DNA of 64,000 bases from Terfezia claveryi. Taxonomy: Eukaryota > Ascomycota > Pezizomycetes > Pezizales > Pezizaceae. Made by a program: the position numbers and the translations under genes. Below the pieces are notes generated by a model. The model was not told where the DNA came from and searched no databases. It saw only the letters and a list, made by a program, of their open reading frames with translations. Shown piece by piece: positions 34,049-46,268 of this stretch. Each line of letters starts with the position of its first letter. The stretch's first letter is position 1. The stretch lies in NCBI GenBank assembly GCA_015179025.1, contig WHUX01000065.1, forward strand, positions 124,001 to 188,000. The letters run 5' to 3'.

Positions 34049-35680
34049 CTAGTTTGGCTTTCGTCCACAAATAAACCATCTATGGTACGGTTTTAGGTTA
34101 GCTTTGTTACCCTCAAGATAAAATATGACTGACAGGCATTGAATATCCTTACCCCTCGCAATAATATTTACTTCCCCCCTCCCAACATCCTTCTTTGCTT
34201 TTGCACACAGTTCAGCAATTTCTTCATGCGTCCAACCTTCCCTTGTCAAATAACCCATCGCAAAAGGGACAATACTATCAATCGCCCCAATACGCCCCCA
34301 TCTCCCCAGTTCCTTAAGTTTCGGGTCCTTAGGCCAATCCCCAATAGGCCAAACCACCCTATGCTCCTTGACATTCTCTAAACCAAGTTTCTCAAACCTG
34401 AATTTCATTGTCTGGGCTACTTGGATTGGGCGCTTACTTTTGATTGATGCGTCGTTGACGACTTTGAGGTAGTATACGAAAGCACATTTCTCGACGTCGT
34501 CGTTGGGAGGGGTGGTACCATCATGGTAGAAGACCTCGCTGGCATAGTCTTGGTATTCGAGGTACCCTCCTGGCTCAAGGTGCCTGGGTGGAGAGGGTGG
34601 ATTAGTTAGTGAAATGGGTTGCTGATGTGGGTTGAGGATGAACTTACGAATAGGCGTTGAGGAGTACTTGGTCCCAATCTTGGAATGCACCACTGAGGGA
34701 GCGGATATGAATGAAGTCGAAATAGTTTGGTGTATAGGGCCAGTCTTCTTCCATATCCTCAACCTCGAATCTGCAATTTGGTGGGACCCTGAGGGAATTG
34801 TAAATACTAGTTTCTGATGAAGATAGCTTCAGCCTTGAAATGTATTTACCAAGGTGGCTGAATAGGGCTCAGATCGGTCCCTACGACTTCCGCTTGAGGA
34901 TACTCACTGGTTGTAAGAAGGCTGAATTAGCAAATGGGGTGGTAAAATCACCAAAAACACTGTTGTACCTACTCTGCCATATCCATAGCCCAAATACCGG
35001 TCCCGGTACCCACGTCTAGAATTCTCTTTGGATTTTGGAGCGGGGAAATATACAATGCCCCCCCTAGGAGCGAGAGGAAGATATGATGGTATAGATCAAG
35101 TCGATCTTGCTCACGCTCGTCATTGGGCAAGTAGTACTCGCTTTTGAAACGGTCAGAATGATAGCGGCGTCCATTATCATACGTGAAACTGAATTGGCTC
35201 GACCCTGAGGACGTTGCTCCGTCACCAGCGGATGTGATTTCGCTAAGATTCAACAGAATTTGGTGTGTTAGTTTGCGCTTATGAAAAATCTGAAATTGAG
35301 AATAATTATGAAGCTACCCTATGAAGGACTCAAATAAGACTTCTTTAGCTAAGGGATACTCGGCTGTCACTTGGTATTATACAGAAATCCCGCCTGTATT
35401 GCAATGCGAAGTACTGTGGTACAACACGGAACAGGTTGTACTCTTCTGGTTACTTACGAATTACTATCAGATTCGTACTCGAACTCGGATTGATCCTACT
35501 ACCCGTCAGTTTGGTACAGCTAGGATGGGGAAAAGTTGGCTTGAGCGACGGCTGCAGTAAGCCGATCTCGCTACCAGACTCTCGGGGTAAACTCACACCA
35601 TCCGTCTCCACATACTTCAAAGAAGTCATGCTCGGCGAGGTCGATATCGAGTTAGGTAGACTGGAGGAGGACCCAGCCAT
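34049..35680 (-). CDS. UMTA/LaeA-like SAM methyltransferase
   Basis: Methyltransferase of the large fungal UMTA family, about 377 residues. Exons: 35680-35597, 35289-34973, 34906-34850, 34788-34648 and 34583-34049; phases agree throughout. Introns 2-4 start GTAGGT, GTAAAT and GTAAGT and end CCAG, CTCAG and CCCAG. Motifs in order: YDNGRRYHSD, YYLPNDEREQDRLDL, ILDVGTGTGIWAMDMAD (SAM motif I), VVGTDLSPIQPPWVPP, FDFIHIRSLSGAFQDW, HLEPGGYLEYQD and terminal CGRKPN. All hallmarks are present, so it is probably active. The first exon and its 307-nt intron are the least certain; an alternative acceptor at 35243 exists. GTAAGG near 34150 could mark a further small intron before the C-terminus. UMTAs are thought to act in secondary metabolism; the substrate is unknown. 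No biosynthetic cluster is visible nearby. Confidence 0.82.
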
Positions 35681-36379
35681 TGTCTGGTAGGTATTCGTGG
35701 GGTGTTGATGGGCTTTCAGATTCAAGAGCGTTATGCCTATGCCCCGCTTCTTCGGAGCTAGCCCCAGTACCGTTGTCTGAGCGCATAGCTGATCATGAGG
35801 GGAATGCAAGCTCCTTTATCTGAAAGAGACAAAGGCCTAGTCAGCAGCATTCAGACCTAGCACAACAAGGAGTTAATCTGATTCAAGTGCCGTACGAGTC
35901 ATGAGTCTCACATTTCGCACTACCTCCTTGCTTAATTAACTCGTGGCATCTTCGAACTCGATTAATGCTGAGCGAAGAAGTATATATACTTAGTAGACTA
36001 CTGAACCTGTGGATAGATATAAGTTACTGGTTCTTTAGTCATGACCGATGGAGCCGTGCCATAGAGTCGGCGCCATATACAGTCGGATAGAGCCAGATGG
36101 TATCGTATGTATATGGGGATCAGTTAGCTTTTTTTGATGTCTGCAAATTTGCCCCTGTACATTCAAGTTGGCCCAAATTTAGTAACATTGATGCCGACTA
36201 CAGTACATACTAACAACCGCTCACTAGTCACTCTAGGCGTCGACTTGATTTGAGGACTCCAAGAAATATCTATCGATGGGCTGGGTTCTAGGTGCTCGCC
36301 CGCCAGGCCCGATGAATGATATAAAGCCCGGAAAAGCTGAAGCGTGTCACGGAGAGTCCTGGCAGAAGTCGGTATGGAA

Positions 36380-36392
36380 TCCAACCAGACTA
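36380..36392 (-). repeat. micro-insertion, 13 bp, 8-bp DR
   Basis: TCCAACCAGACTA lies between copies of GTATGGAA (36372-36379 and 36393-36400). Confidence 0.7.
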
Positions 36393-36720
36393 GTATGGAA
36401 GCTCATGATATTAGACCAAGAATGCCACTGTCTTTGCATTCATCAGCTGTCACAAGCCAAAGTTGCAGTTTACCAGTTGATACCATCATTCAAGTCCCTG
36501 CTCCAAAGGACCTTTACTCCCTCAATCTAGAACGCAAAAAAGCTATTATGGATGAAATGGAAGAAAGGAACGAAAAAGGGAGGCGATACACATATTCACA
36601 AGAGAAATGATAAAAGGCAGGGCGGGAAAAGGGGACAAGCCCAAAATGAATGGATCCTAAGCCGCGAGAACAGATACTGGTACTTGAGTATGGGTTTCTT
36701 GACTATTCATGATCTGATTT

Positions 36721-36945
36721 TTATTTTAACCCTCTTATGATTACATCAAATCGCCTCGCTATGGTACTGGTACCATCTTGAGTAGGATTTACATCGTTGA
36801 GACTTATCACTGGTGGGATAGGAATCTGGTTCCCAATATAGGGGGCCGAAGTATAGATGCAAGCCGTCGGGAATGGCATTTGCATATCTTTCGGATCGTG
36901 TGGTGGGCTACCACTGCTGGAAATATAGGGGTTACTTTTCGCCAT
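36721..36945 (-). CDS. doubtful small Ser/Pro-rich protein
   Basis: 74 residues from an ATG at 36945, Ser/Pro-rich at the N-terminus (MAKSNPYISSSGSPPHDPKD) and with an Ile/Val-rich tail. No domain, signal or partner recognised. It may be the last exon of a lost gene or a chance frame. Confidence 0.2.
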   Translation of the reverse strand: MAKSNPYISSSGSPPHDPKDMQMPFPTACIYTSAPYIGNQIPIPPVISLNDVNPTQDGTSTIARRFDVIIRGLK

Positions 36946-37092
36946 GACTGTGTATCCCCTGGCTTAACCAACTCTTGATGGTGGTTTCCCGAAAATGATC
37001 TCGGTGGAGCTGGCATGTTGTGCCCTGCTTATGGCGGTAGGGGTTTTGGGCGTTTGTTGAGGCAGACGGCCTTGTATTGGAGCGTAGTTCCC

Positions 37093-37104
37093 CCAACCAG
37101 ACTA
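37093..37104 (-). repeat. micro-insertion, 12 bp, 7-bp DR
   Basis: CCAACCAGACTA lies between copies of AGTTCCC (37086-37092 and 37105-37111). Confidence 0.6.
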
Positions 37105-37330
37105 AGTTCCCACCACCCTTCCAACTGATGGGGGCAATGTTTATTTTCCCTGGAAAGCTAACAGCGCCTCCAAGGACTGCAACCGGAGGATAGTACTGAG
37201 AACTTCGTGGCCCCCATTTTCGACCCTTCCTATAGATTTGACTAGTAGCTGGAGAGCCATTATATCAAATCTCAACTTTTTCTTGGAATAACGGCCTTCC
37301 GCTCCGGTTGTTCCTGGTTTTGCCTTCATC

Positions 37331-37340
37331 AACCAGACTA
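37331..37340 (-). repeat. micro-insertion, 10 bp, 7/9 DR
   Basis: AACCAGACTA lies between GCCTTCATC (37322-37330) and CCTTTCATC (37341-37349). Confidence 0.5.
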
Positions 37341-38119
37341 CCTTTCATCCGGTTCCATGATGCCATGTCTTCTGTATCTGCGCAGCAAGAAGATTTAGCA
37401 GCCTAGTTCAGCAGATTCCCGTTTTCTCTTCTTGCATATTAGTACCATTCCCACAGGGCAGTGGAAGAAAGAGCACTCCACCCAGTACTTCACCCACTAT
37501 AGTTGCGAAGTTTCTTATTGAATCCGGCTGATTTGTTCGAGAACTAGGACTAGGGATTTTATTTGGAATGTTCTCCATCTCGGAGACGGGATTAATAGAA
37601 TTAGGTGGAGCCAGAACCGGAAGTGGCAGCTGCCCATGGACCCAGACTCTCGGGGGCTAGTGTAGCAGCTCTGAACCTTCCAAGGCTTTTGACAGACCGA
37701 ATTGCATGTTAAGTTCTGTCTATATCCAAGGATTCCGGAGCTGTGGGCAATTATAATGGGGCTGAGTGTTGGGCTTCAAGTAGCTATGATTATCGTTCAC
37801 TAGCACCTCAGGCAAGATGTCCTCATTTTTGCGGATGCATTGGGTATGAAAGCATTCAAATGCATACCGACGCTTTAAATCATTTATACACATATTGACA
37901 TACATACACCTTTTTCCAAATACCGTTATCAAAATGCATTGCGATGAACATCATTTCTTATCTTCCAACAGCAGAAGGCGTCCAAGCGCCTTCCTTCCCG
38001 AGGCTAATCCAACAGCACCACCCTAAAACCAGATTATGAACAAACAGTATACAACCACCAAGCGATATTACTAAACAATCTCTAGCACTGGGTCCTGAAT
38101 GAGGAAAAAGAATCTAGAA

Positions 38120-39260
38120 GGACTTTAAAACCTTCTCGGTGTGGGCGTTGGTTGGCCTGCGAACATACAGTAGTGGAGGCAAGAAAGAGAGGACGACGGC
38201 CGAACCTGTCGACAGTGAAGGCCATATCAGGGGCAACGACTCAGTTGTAGATGGATAACGTACCATTGCTCTTGACTTGAGTGTCGGCATTGGTTATACC
38301 AATGGTGTTGAGGATAATGTTGAGGTAATAGGAGATTAATCCGTTACCTGACCTGGCTGACCATTGAGAGAACAAACCAGCAGTCATCAACAAGAAAAGG
38401 CGTTGCCTGTTACCCTTGGTGGCAATAACTTCAAACATCCACCAATAGCAACAGACTGCTCGAGGGCAATGGTCTCCTTGATCTCAGTGTACTGGAATTG
38501 AACGAGGGGGCCCTGCTCGTCTCCACTGCCGTGGTAGGTAGCAATAACCTTCAGGGCAGCCTCGTGCTTGTTCTTAGACAAGAGCCATCTAGGAGACTCG
38601 GGGACCATCCAAGAGCTTGCATTAGACATGAGGCTCTTCAAGACCAGTAATTGCCGATCTTGGAAGTTCCGTAAGTGGTCCAGGTAGCAATGATAACACC
38701 GACATGCCATCACTGCTATGTAGTGTTGTAGATGACAGTGACGACACCGCGGTGTTGAGGATGGCACAACTCAGTAAGGAGCATGGGGCAGAGGCCTGAG
38801 CAATAGAATAACCAAACCCAATGAAGAAGCGAGCACCAATGAACGTGCTGAAAGAGTCTGAAGGGCAACACAACCATCATGAAGAAGATACCGGTGTAGA
38901 GGGCAAGGCGACGACTGAAACTATTTGAATTATTGGGGCGAAAGCAGGAACCAATACCCATGATTCATTGAACAGCCCGAGGATTCCACCACTGGGATTG
39001 TCGAAGTAATCCTTCCAGTATTGAACCATCTGCAGACCGTTCATCATAGAGCTATTATGTCACCTGTTAGCTATTGGGAGGAAGCAATTTCATTGTTTCA
39101 AGCAACAATGTGCACAAGGTAACTTAAATTACCCATCGAAACCAGTAATTGCAGAAGACAGGATAATGACGGCGCAGAGCGCGTATAACCTCCTAAGCCC
39201 AGCATCCTTGTACGAAGTGACTTCCGCGAACTGGAGGGCGTAAACTGTGCACCATGGCTG
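38120..39260 (-). pseudogene. decayed MFS sugar transporter
   Basis: Relic of a sugar-porter family (hexose/lactose permease-like) transporter. Family pieces appear in order but in different frames: SYKDAGLRRLYALCAVIIL and ITGFDG (about 39225-39130), SMMNGLQMVQYWKDYFDNP (about 39050-38990), GARFFIGFGYSIAQASAP (about 38840), TELCHPQHRGVVTVIYNTT (about 38770), WTTYGTSKIGNYWS (about 38690), MVPESPRWLLSKNKHEAALK (about 38600) and NRQRLFLLMTAGLFSQWS (about 38400). A stop-bearing insert follows YNTT, frames shift at least three times, and the C-terminal helices are missing or unreadable. Introns alone do not explain this, since the shifts occur inside conserved helices. Confidence 0.85.
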
Positions 39261-40542
39261 GCATTTTGGATGTTGATAGTTGAGGATCTTCCTATGTCGA
39301 GCCCGATTGCTTCTCTAGAAGAATGGTAGAGGAAGGCCGGGAGTCGGTCGGTTGGTTGATTGGGAAAGAGGATTTGGGAGGGGCAAGGGACGAAATATAA
39401 GTACTTTCTCATCATTTTACGCATACTCTTACGCTGCCTATATCGATATCGAGGCAAATCTGTAGAGAGAGGAGACTATGCATCTCGGATAGTACCCAAG
39501 ATATATCCTTCTCCAAACAGGGCCGGGGTCCATTAACATACTGTCTCTGGTGTTTTCCATGACCTGTCCCTGCCTTTGGCTATACACTGGGCTAGCCGTT
39601 GGCTGAATTTGGACTACGCGGGGAGGAAGTGTGGAAAATAGAGTTACATGTGCTTCTATCCTGGTGTCATCAGGATCTTTGCGTGCCTAAGAAGACGGTT
39701 GCCAGAGCAGATGCTAGCTCGAGCTTTTAGGGCCCAAAGTGAGGTTCTATTGAGCACATCTGACACGCAATGACAGGGGGTTCGCGCCGCAATGCGCCTA
39801 TCGTTACTAAGGTCTACACATCTTGAACGTCTATGGGTTGGCACATGGCCCGCGGTACTAAGGCCTGTAGTCCCACCAAGCAGCCAGTTAAGTCATTAGA
39901 ACGTATCAATCCCTACCAGTTGGTCTTGGTTATGATTGAAGATAATTACCGGTATTAGAAGGCTAGTGATAGGTTCCAAAACTCTCCATTTCAACTACTT
40001 CCTACCCCACGCCCTTACTGCAGCCTCCCCCCCTCTGGTACCTTAGGTTTACATGATACTCGAGGGAATTTGTGTTTAGGAATTCGTCAGTCAATACAGT
40101 ATTATATGGGCTAGATACTGTGCATTAAGGATTGCTTTCATATCATCCATAATCTACTCCCCCAGTATGCCCTACAGCAGTCGCCTTCACATCCTTTTTC
40201 CACTGTATCAACTTTCTCAATGCTCTAATTAGCCTCTTTCAATATCAACACCCTGTTCTTACCTAGATAAGCTTTGCTGGGATCTTTTGCTACTTATGTG
40301 GGCTACATATCTCAATAGCATTATCGAATAGCTGCTGGATTTTTGACTTTGATTTCAGCAGCATTCTGCTTCATCCTACTAGTGGTACTGGTAAGTAAGA
40401 AATTGCAGTTGCTGCTGGAGTAGCCTGAAATTCACGAGTGAGAGCCTACTGGAGGGGGTGGATCGGCTACTAAAAGGATTGTGTATGATACACTTTAATG
40501 CAGCATATCTACCGGGATACCTAACTAGAGCTATTAATTAAA
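39261..40542. other. intergenic, relic DNA
   Basis: No gene. 40300-40542 may continue the retroelement fragment that follows, but I find no clear protein motif in it. Confidence 0.35.
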
Positions 40543-41245
40543 CGAGTTCAAGTTGATCTAATTGATATGCGCCACGAGCTTGATGGACAATATAAATGGA
40601 TCTGTTATATGAAAGACCATTATAGCAAGTGGTGTTATCTTGCTCCATTAGAGGATAAATCGTTAGCTAATTCTGCTCGGCAGGCATCTACAACAACTTG
40701 GATTTCTGTCTCATGTACTTGCAAAAAGTCCTGTGCCAGTCATCACTGCCGATGTAAAAAAAAATGGCTTGAAAGCTCAATCTGTTGTCATACTGCGGTA
40801 ACCTCTCAGCTCTAGCTGAATGGACAAATTTTGGACACTACTGGATGACAGCCCAGTGGAACTGGAGGATGACCCGAGCTAGATACATTTTCCGCTCCTA
40901 GCTGCGTTCCAGATCAATTAGGCTATTATCCAGGCAGTCCAATTTCTGAGAGGGTACCGCAGTCACAACCAGACTAACCGTAGTCATGATCTGCTAACAC
41001 TTTGGTATGACGCTTTCAAGTCATTTTTTTCAACATCGGCAGTGATGACTGGCACAAGACTTTTTGCAAGTATATAAGACAGAAATCCAAGTTGTTGTAG
41101 ATGCCTACCAAGTAGAATTAGCTAACGATTTATCCTCTAATGGAGCAAGATAACACCACTTGCTATAATGGTCTTTCATATGACGGATCCATTTACATTG
41201 TCTATCGGGCTCATGGCGCATATCAATTAGATCAACTTGAACTCG
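40543..41245. mobile_element. inverted duplication of a retroelement integrase fragment
   Basis: Two arms of at least 213 bp (40543-40755 and 41033-41245) are inverted copies with scattered differences; weaker matching continues inward to about 40812 and 40950. The left arm encodes DMRHELDGQYKWICYMKDHYS, the core of an rve-type integrase (D-x-R-x(5)-G-x-Y-K-W-I then KDHYSK), so the source was an LTR-retrotransposon-like element. Stops interrupt both arms after about 80 codons. The right arm carries a micro-insertion (40966) that the left arm lacks. Confidence 0.8.
40966..40976 (-). repeat. micro-insertion, 11 bp, 9/10 DR
   Basis: CAACCAGACTA lies between ACCGCAGTCA (40956-40965) and ACCGTAGTCA (40977-40986), inside the right arm of the inverted duplication. 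Confidence 0.65.
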
Positions 41246-44147
41246 CTCAAATAACTATTGACATACAATTGGCTGGAGTGGTGGCCTTGTTTAGATTTGG
41301 ACGATTGAGTCAACACACCTATATTTCTTAGTATTTTTAATCTAAAATCAGGAATTTAGTTTTCCATACCTTATAGTGTTGAAGTGGACAACGCACTTCT
41401 GGCTGAATTGTTCCATCTCCAATAATATTAGATGTCTTTTCCTGACAACCATGAGGAATTGCAGAATGTGTATTAGAAATCACACCAAAGAATTTCCAGT
41501 CACGAAGTACTCGAAGCTCTCTTCCAGTGTCATCTCTACAACACAGTAAGATAAAACTTCTGCAGAACTCGAAAGCAGGCTTTCCTTTCATTTCTGCTAA
41601 GTTTAGGGCCATTGTCTGAGGTTGCAAAGTCCATTGTTTATATTGATCATAGCAAGCATCATCAAATCGAAGGCGATGTGGAGTTTCATGTATATATCGA
41701 TCAGTGTTCCATCTTTAAAAGGTTCCATAGATTGTCGGTCAGGAACTCTATGAGTTGAGGAATGAATAAATCTCACAATAACTGGATCTCAGCTCAGCTT
41801 TTAAACTGCGAATACGGTTCTCAGCATCACAAATTGCCCCAGATTAATAACTTATGTCGGATATATATTATCTCACATCAGATCTAACCGGTCATCTAGC
41901 TCACATCAGATGTATTAGATCTACCAGGTATCTGGTTAGTTCATCAATCTCACATCGGATTTATTTACCGAATTCAGCAATTAAATTAATTGCTCTCTGG
42001 CGACTGATGGGTTGACTGTATTTCTACCATTCATATACTCTAATTCGCGTTCTCCACTCCAGGTGTCAGCTCGGTACTCAATTTAAGCTATAATGAACAA
42101 CTAAACTAAGCTATCCCTGTTCCTAGTCTAGTTCCACTACAACTTGATCCCTACATACAGTACCTAGGTAGTGCGGTAGAATAAAACCCGGATAATTTAC
42201 GCATCGGGAAACGTCAGAAATTCGTCATGATTATGTACCTATTCGAGATGCATGGGGGGGGAGGGTTGGTACTGATTACTAACGTAGGCGGTGGTACTCC
42301 CACGTGGATTGGTATGTATACCTATCAATTCATACCATTTCTTGTGCCACTTCAAATGATAATTAAGAACGGTTAGATTTTCTGGAGTGCTAGGGGAGCT
42401 TTATTGGGCTACCTAGATGTCTTTCGAATAAATTTTCTGATCTGGAGAAATTTTCCTCCGAAAAATTTACCACACGCTCGGCCGTCTCTTATGGGTTTAT
42501 GGTCACTTGCAGAACTGTGAAGCGTAGAGTAGCTGATGTCCGCCAGAGATATGCAATCCCAAGGGATTGATGATGGCCCATACTGCAATTAGAGCTATCA
42601 GTCCCATGGTTATATAATCTATAGGTACCCGAGGGGAAGGGAGACTGGACATACTTATCATCCAGAGTGCCCTAGATTTCAGTTTCCTGGTCAACATTGA
42701 ACCTTCTAGCATTTGAGGTAAAGTCCATTGTCAATATTTCTGCAGAATATATATCTGGATAAACCTTGCAATGTCATAATTTTAACGATATAAGTCTTTG
42801 CACAGGGGTTGCTCTTCCGGCAAAACTGCCTTTTTCCGCCTAAAAAAAGAAATTCTCAAAATGAAACAAAGTAAATGCTATATGTCCTTTTTAGTTTCCT
42901 CATTTCTCTGATGTAATTGGGCAAGCCTATCTACATTTGTAAGATATAGGTGGCTCAAATTATAGGCGAAACTATTGGGCTCTATAAATTTGTATGGCAA
43001 TGTGATGTATTTTGATCTCTTGAGAGTTTTGCACCTTCTGTGCACTATACCCACCAAGCTGAAGAATAGTTATAGGGTGGAGGTATTTGATAACGTCTGA
43101 ATGAGCAAAGTATTCCAAATAAATTCGAGCAAAGCGGCGATTGGTGTAGTTAATTTAAGGTTAAGAAACCTTGGTATTTAAAAGAAACTAAATATGCGAA
43201 TTTATCTGTAAAACTGACCCTTATGACACGGAATTTGGGGCCAGGAATAAAATATTGGGTAGGGTTGGGTAGGGAAGCAAAACTTAGGGATATTAAACAT
43301 TTAGGTTTCAAGGAGTCAGATCTGTGGAGTTAAGAATAGACAAAAATAACTAATATATAAGCTTAATACGGAGATGGGGTAGCAGTTAGAAGATACCCTT
43401 AGAAAATGACATGGAGAATCCCCATCATGAACAGTTACAAGCCCACATACCCAAGGGAGGACGATGTCCACATTTTTTTTTTTTCCAGTGCCCATGAACA
43501 TCAGACGGAGATAGAACTAGGTTAGGAGAAAGGACAATGAAGATCAGGAAAGCCTGAGACACAATGGGAGCCCTTCTTTATATTTCAAGTTGGGAGATAG
43601 TGGATTCCCAACCTCTCTTATCTTGCTTATTCGACTCCCCTTCCTTATAGTCCAGTTATACGACCTTGTTTGTTCATATTTTACGCGGACGAGGTAGATT
43701 ATCTTGCCTTGCCTCGCCCTTCAAGCAATCCGGAACTCCAGATAGCTCGTCATACTTTCCTGGAGACGAGTACTGATAAAACAACAAGGGGGTTAAACTA
43801 ACTACACATAACATTGCAAGCTATTCGTTGACCGCAAAGTAAAATCGGGTACTAAAATAAGAGCCTCTCCCCAGCAACCTGGTTTCGGCTTTGTTTTAGA
43901 AACTGCACGTATAGGGCTTGATATGCACGCGTGTGGGATTTGGATGGGGATGTTGAGAGGGACAGCTCCGTACGATGGCTAGCTGGGTCCATTTATCATC
44001 CTTACATCGGGACACAAATGGATATATATTCACTAACCATATAATACCAAAATTAACCACAAAACCCAAAACAGGAACAATATAACCGAAAACCGCTAAC
44101 AGTACGGAAATTCATACTTCACCCTCACCCCCTCCTCGCATTCCAAC
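41246..44147. other. gene-poor relic DNA
   Basis: The minus-strand frame 41337-41627, open further upstream to about 41720, reads like once-coding sequence (LNLAEMKGKPAFEFCRSF; RDWKFFGVISNTHSAIP) but I cannot name it. The rest shows short AT-rich relics and no gene. 43940-44147 is probably the 3' untranslated region of the acyl-CoA synthetase gene. Confidence 0.4.
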
Positions 44148-46268
44148 TCACAACTTCGTCTCCCCCCCAACGATCCCATCCCAATCCTTCTTTCTAAACG
44201 GCACATATCCCCCCCCATCCACCCTATTTCTCAACCACCACACCCTCTCCTCCTCCATCCCCACCCACGCATCCATCCCGTTCTCCCCCTCCGCCAACCC
44301 AACCTTCTCCGGATTTACCCCCTGCAACCTCAATCCCGTCTTGACATGCTTATTCGTGCCCGTAACCTCCATCTTCGCCATCGTCCTCACAAACAACGGC
44401 ACCTTAAACTTCGGCATGACCTTCTTCATCCACTCCCCCAGCTCCCTCATGTACGCTTCTCCTCCCAACCCGGGCTTCAGTTTAATCGCCGCACATCCGG
44501 CCCTCCCGTCGTGATTTGGCACCTCCACACCATAGACATTAACTTCCTCGATTCCACCTCCCGGAAACCTAGTCATCGTCTCTGCGACTTCATTGGTCGA
44601 TACGTTTTCTGATTTCCAGCGATATGTATCTCCAATCCGGTCAATAAAGTACACATACCCGTCATTACCTTGCCTCTGTAAATCTCCCGTACGGAACCAA
44701 ACATCACCTTTCTTGAATACATCCCGTAGGATCTTCTTCGCAGAAGCCTCCTTATTGCCATAGTACCCGAGGTAACTACGTTCAATATCAGAAGCATCAA
44801 GTTCCCAAATCAGCTCGCCAGACTCACCAATGTCTGCCTTTCGGCAAAACCCCGTCTGTGGGTCTCGTAACGGATGTTCTCCATTGGGATCAAGCCGAAT
44901 TATCACATGCTTCCGCCCAGTCAGCATCTTGATAAGCCACCCCGATCGCCCAATAGCACCGACACCATACGGCCCCGTATTATAATTCCACGAGCCAGAG
45001 TGACCCTCCGTCATGGCATAAAACTCGACAATAACAGGGATATTAAAGCGTTCCCTAAACTGCGCCCAAATCTCGGGGCGAAGACCATTTCCGAAGGCCA
45101 ACCGGACGTTATGGTTATGGTCCTCTGCTGGCTCCGCTGGTTTCGGAGCGGAAAGGAGATACCGGCAGGTCTCACCAATGTATTGGATGATGGTTGCTTT
45201 GGACTCCTTGACTTCAGGCCAGAATGTGCGGTTGGAGAAACGTCGGCCAAGTGAAAGGGTGCAGCCTTTGGAGATACAAGAAGCAACTCCGAGGAGCATA
45301 GCTGAACCATGATAGAGGGGCATGCATGTGTAGAAGACGTCGTTCTGGCGGAGGCGGAGGAAAACTCGGACGAAATCAGCGGATGTGTAAAACTTTGCGT
45401 ATGGGATATTAGCTGCCTTAGGGAGACCAGTTGTGCCGCTAAATTCCACCAATCAGCCTGTGCCATCCACAGCTAGCAAGAAGTCGAATTTTTTGGAGGA
45501 AATTGCTACCTTGTATATATCAGGACACCCATCTCGGATAATTTCCTATTGCCAATTACCTCCGTAGGCTCTCTCCTTCCAGTCCATGTATCCACCACTC
45601 TCTCCACTCCATCATCAAAAATCAACACCTCCCTCTCCGCAAACTCCGCACCCTCCTCAATCCCCTCACTCACCAGTCTTTCCCTACTCTTCTCCCCCTC
45701 TTCCCCAACCAGTACCTTCTCGGCAACCTCCTGGTCCACAATCACCAGTCTCCCCTTCGACATCCTCACCGCATGTACTAATGCATCTCCAGTCAAATTA
45801 TAGTTCACAAGTGCCACCTTTGCCCCAATACTCCAAAGACCAAAAAACATCCACAAGTACGTTGGCTTATTGATGAAATCCATCGCCACAACCTCATCCC
45901 TCTTCACCCCATGTCTATCTTTCAACCACGCTCCATACCTCAATACAGTCTCATACGCTTGCTTGTACGTCCAGCTCCGGCCCTCGAAGATCAGAAAGGT
46001 ATGGTCCCGTGTTTTTAGCGCTGTTGCGCGGTCTTCGAGCACAAGGAAGAAGTTAAGTCGGCCACGACGCTCAGCGTGGGAACTGGCCCGTGCACTAGCT
46101 ATTACGGCGGAAAGTAAGCGGAGGTCATGAGCAATATCGGCTCTGGCGTCGAGGTACCCGAGGAGGGCGAGTAGCGAGAGAGCCGCTTTCACAGAGGGAA
46201 CTAGGATTGCCAACGGGAGTTAGTATGAGCAACCCGACACTTTCGGAATAATACGTACAAGGAGCCAT
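44148..46268 (-). CDS. FAT1: FAT1-type very-long-chain acyl-CoA synthetase / fatty acid transporter
   Basis: 663 residues, the normal size for Fat1/FATP proteins, which activate very-long-chain fatty acids with ATP and CoA and aid their uptake at ER, peroxisome and lipid-body membranes. Exons: 46268-46259 (only 10 nt), 46200-45510 and 45438-44148. Intron 1 (58 nt) starts GTACGT with ACTAAC and ends CCTAG; intron 2 (71 nt) starts GTAGCA and ends TTTAG. The splice joins rebuild the AMP-binding motif YTSGTTGLPKAA at about residues 231-242. Other signatures: FYAMTEGHSG, GESGELIWELD, WFRTGDLQRQGNDGYVYFIDRIGDTYRWKSENVST (read as two adjacent blocks) and KHVKTGLRLQGVNPEK near the end. The N-terminus has one hydrophobic segment. 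No damage seen; a nearby paralog is absent. Confidence 0.93.

Larger units (their letters stand above)
35681..38119. other. intergenic with three micro-insertions
   Basis: No strongly supported gene. Contains three one-ended micro-insertions (36380, 37093, 37331) within 1 kb. The plus frame 36344-36610 spans one of them. Confidence 0.4.
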
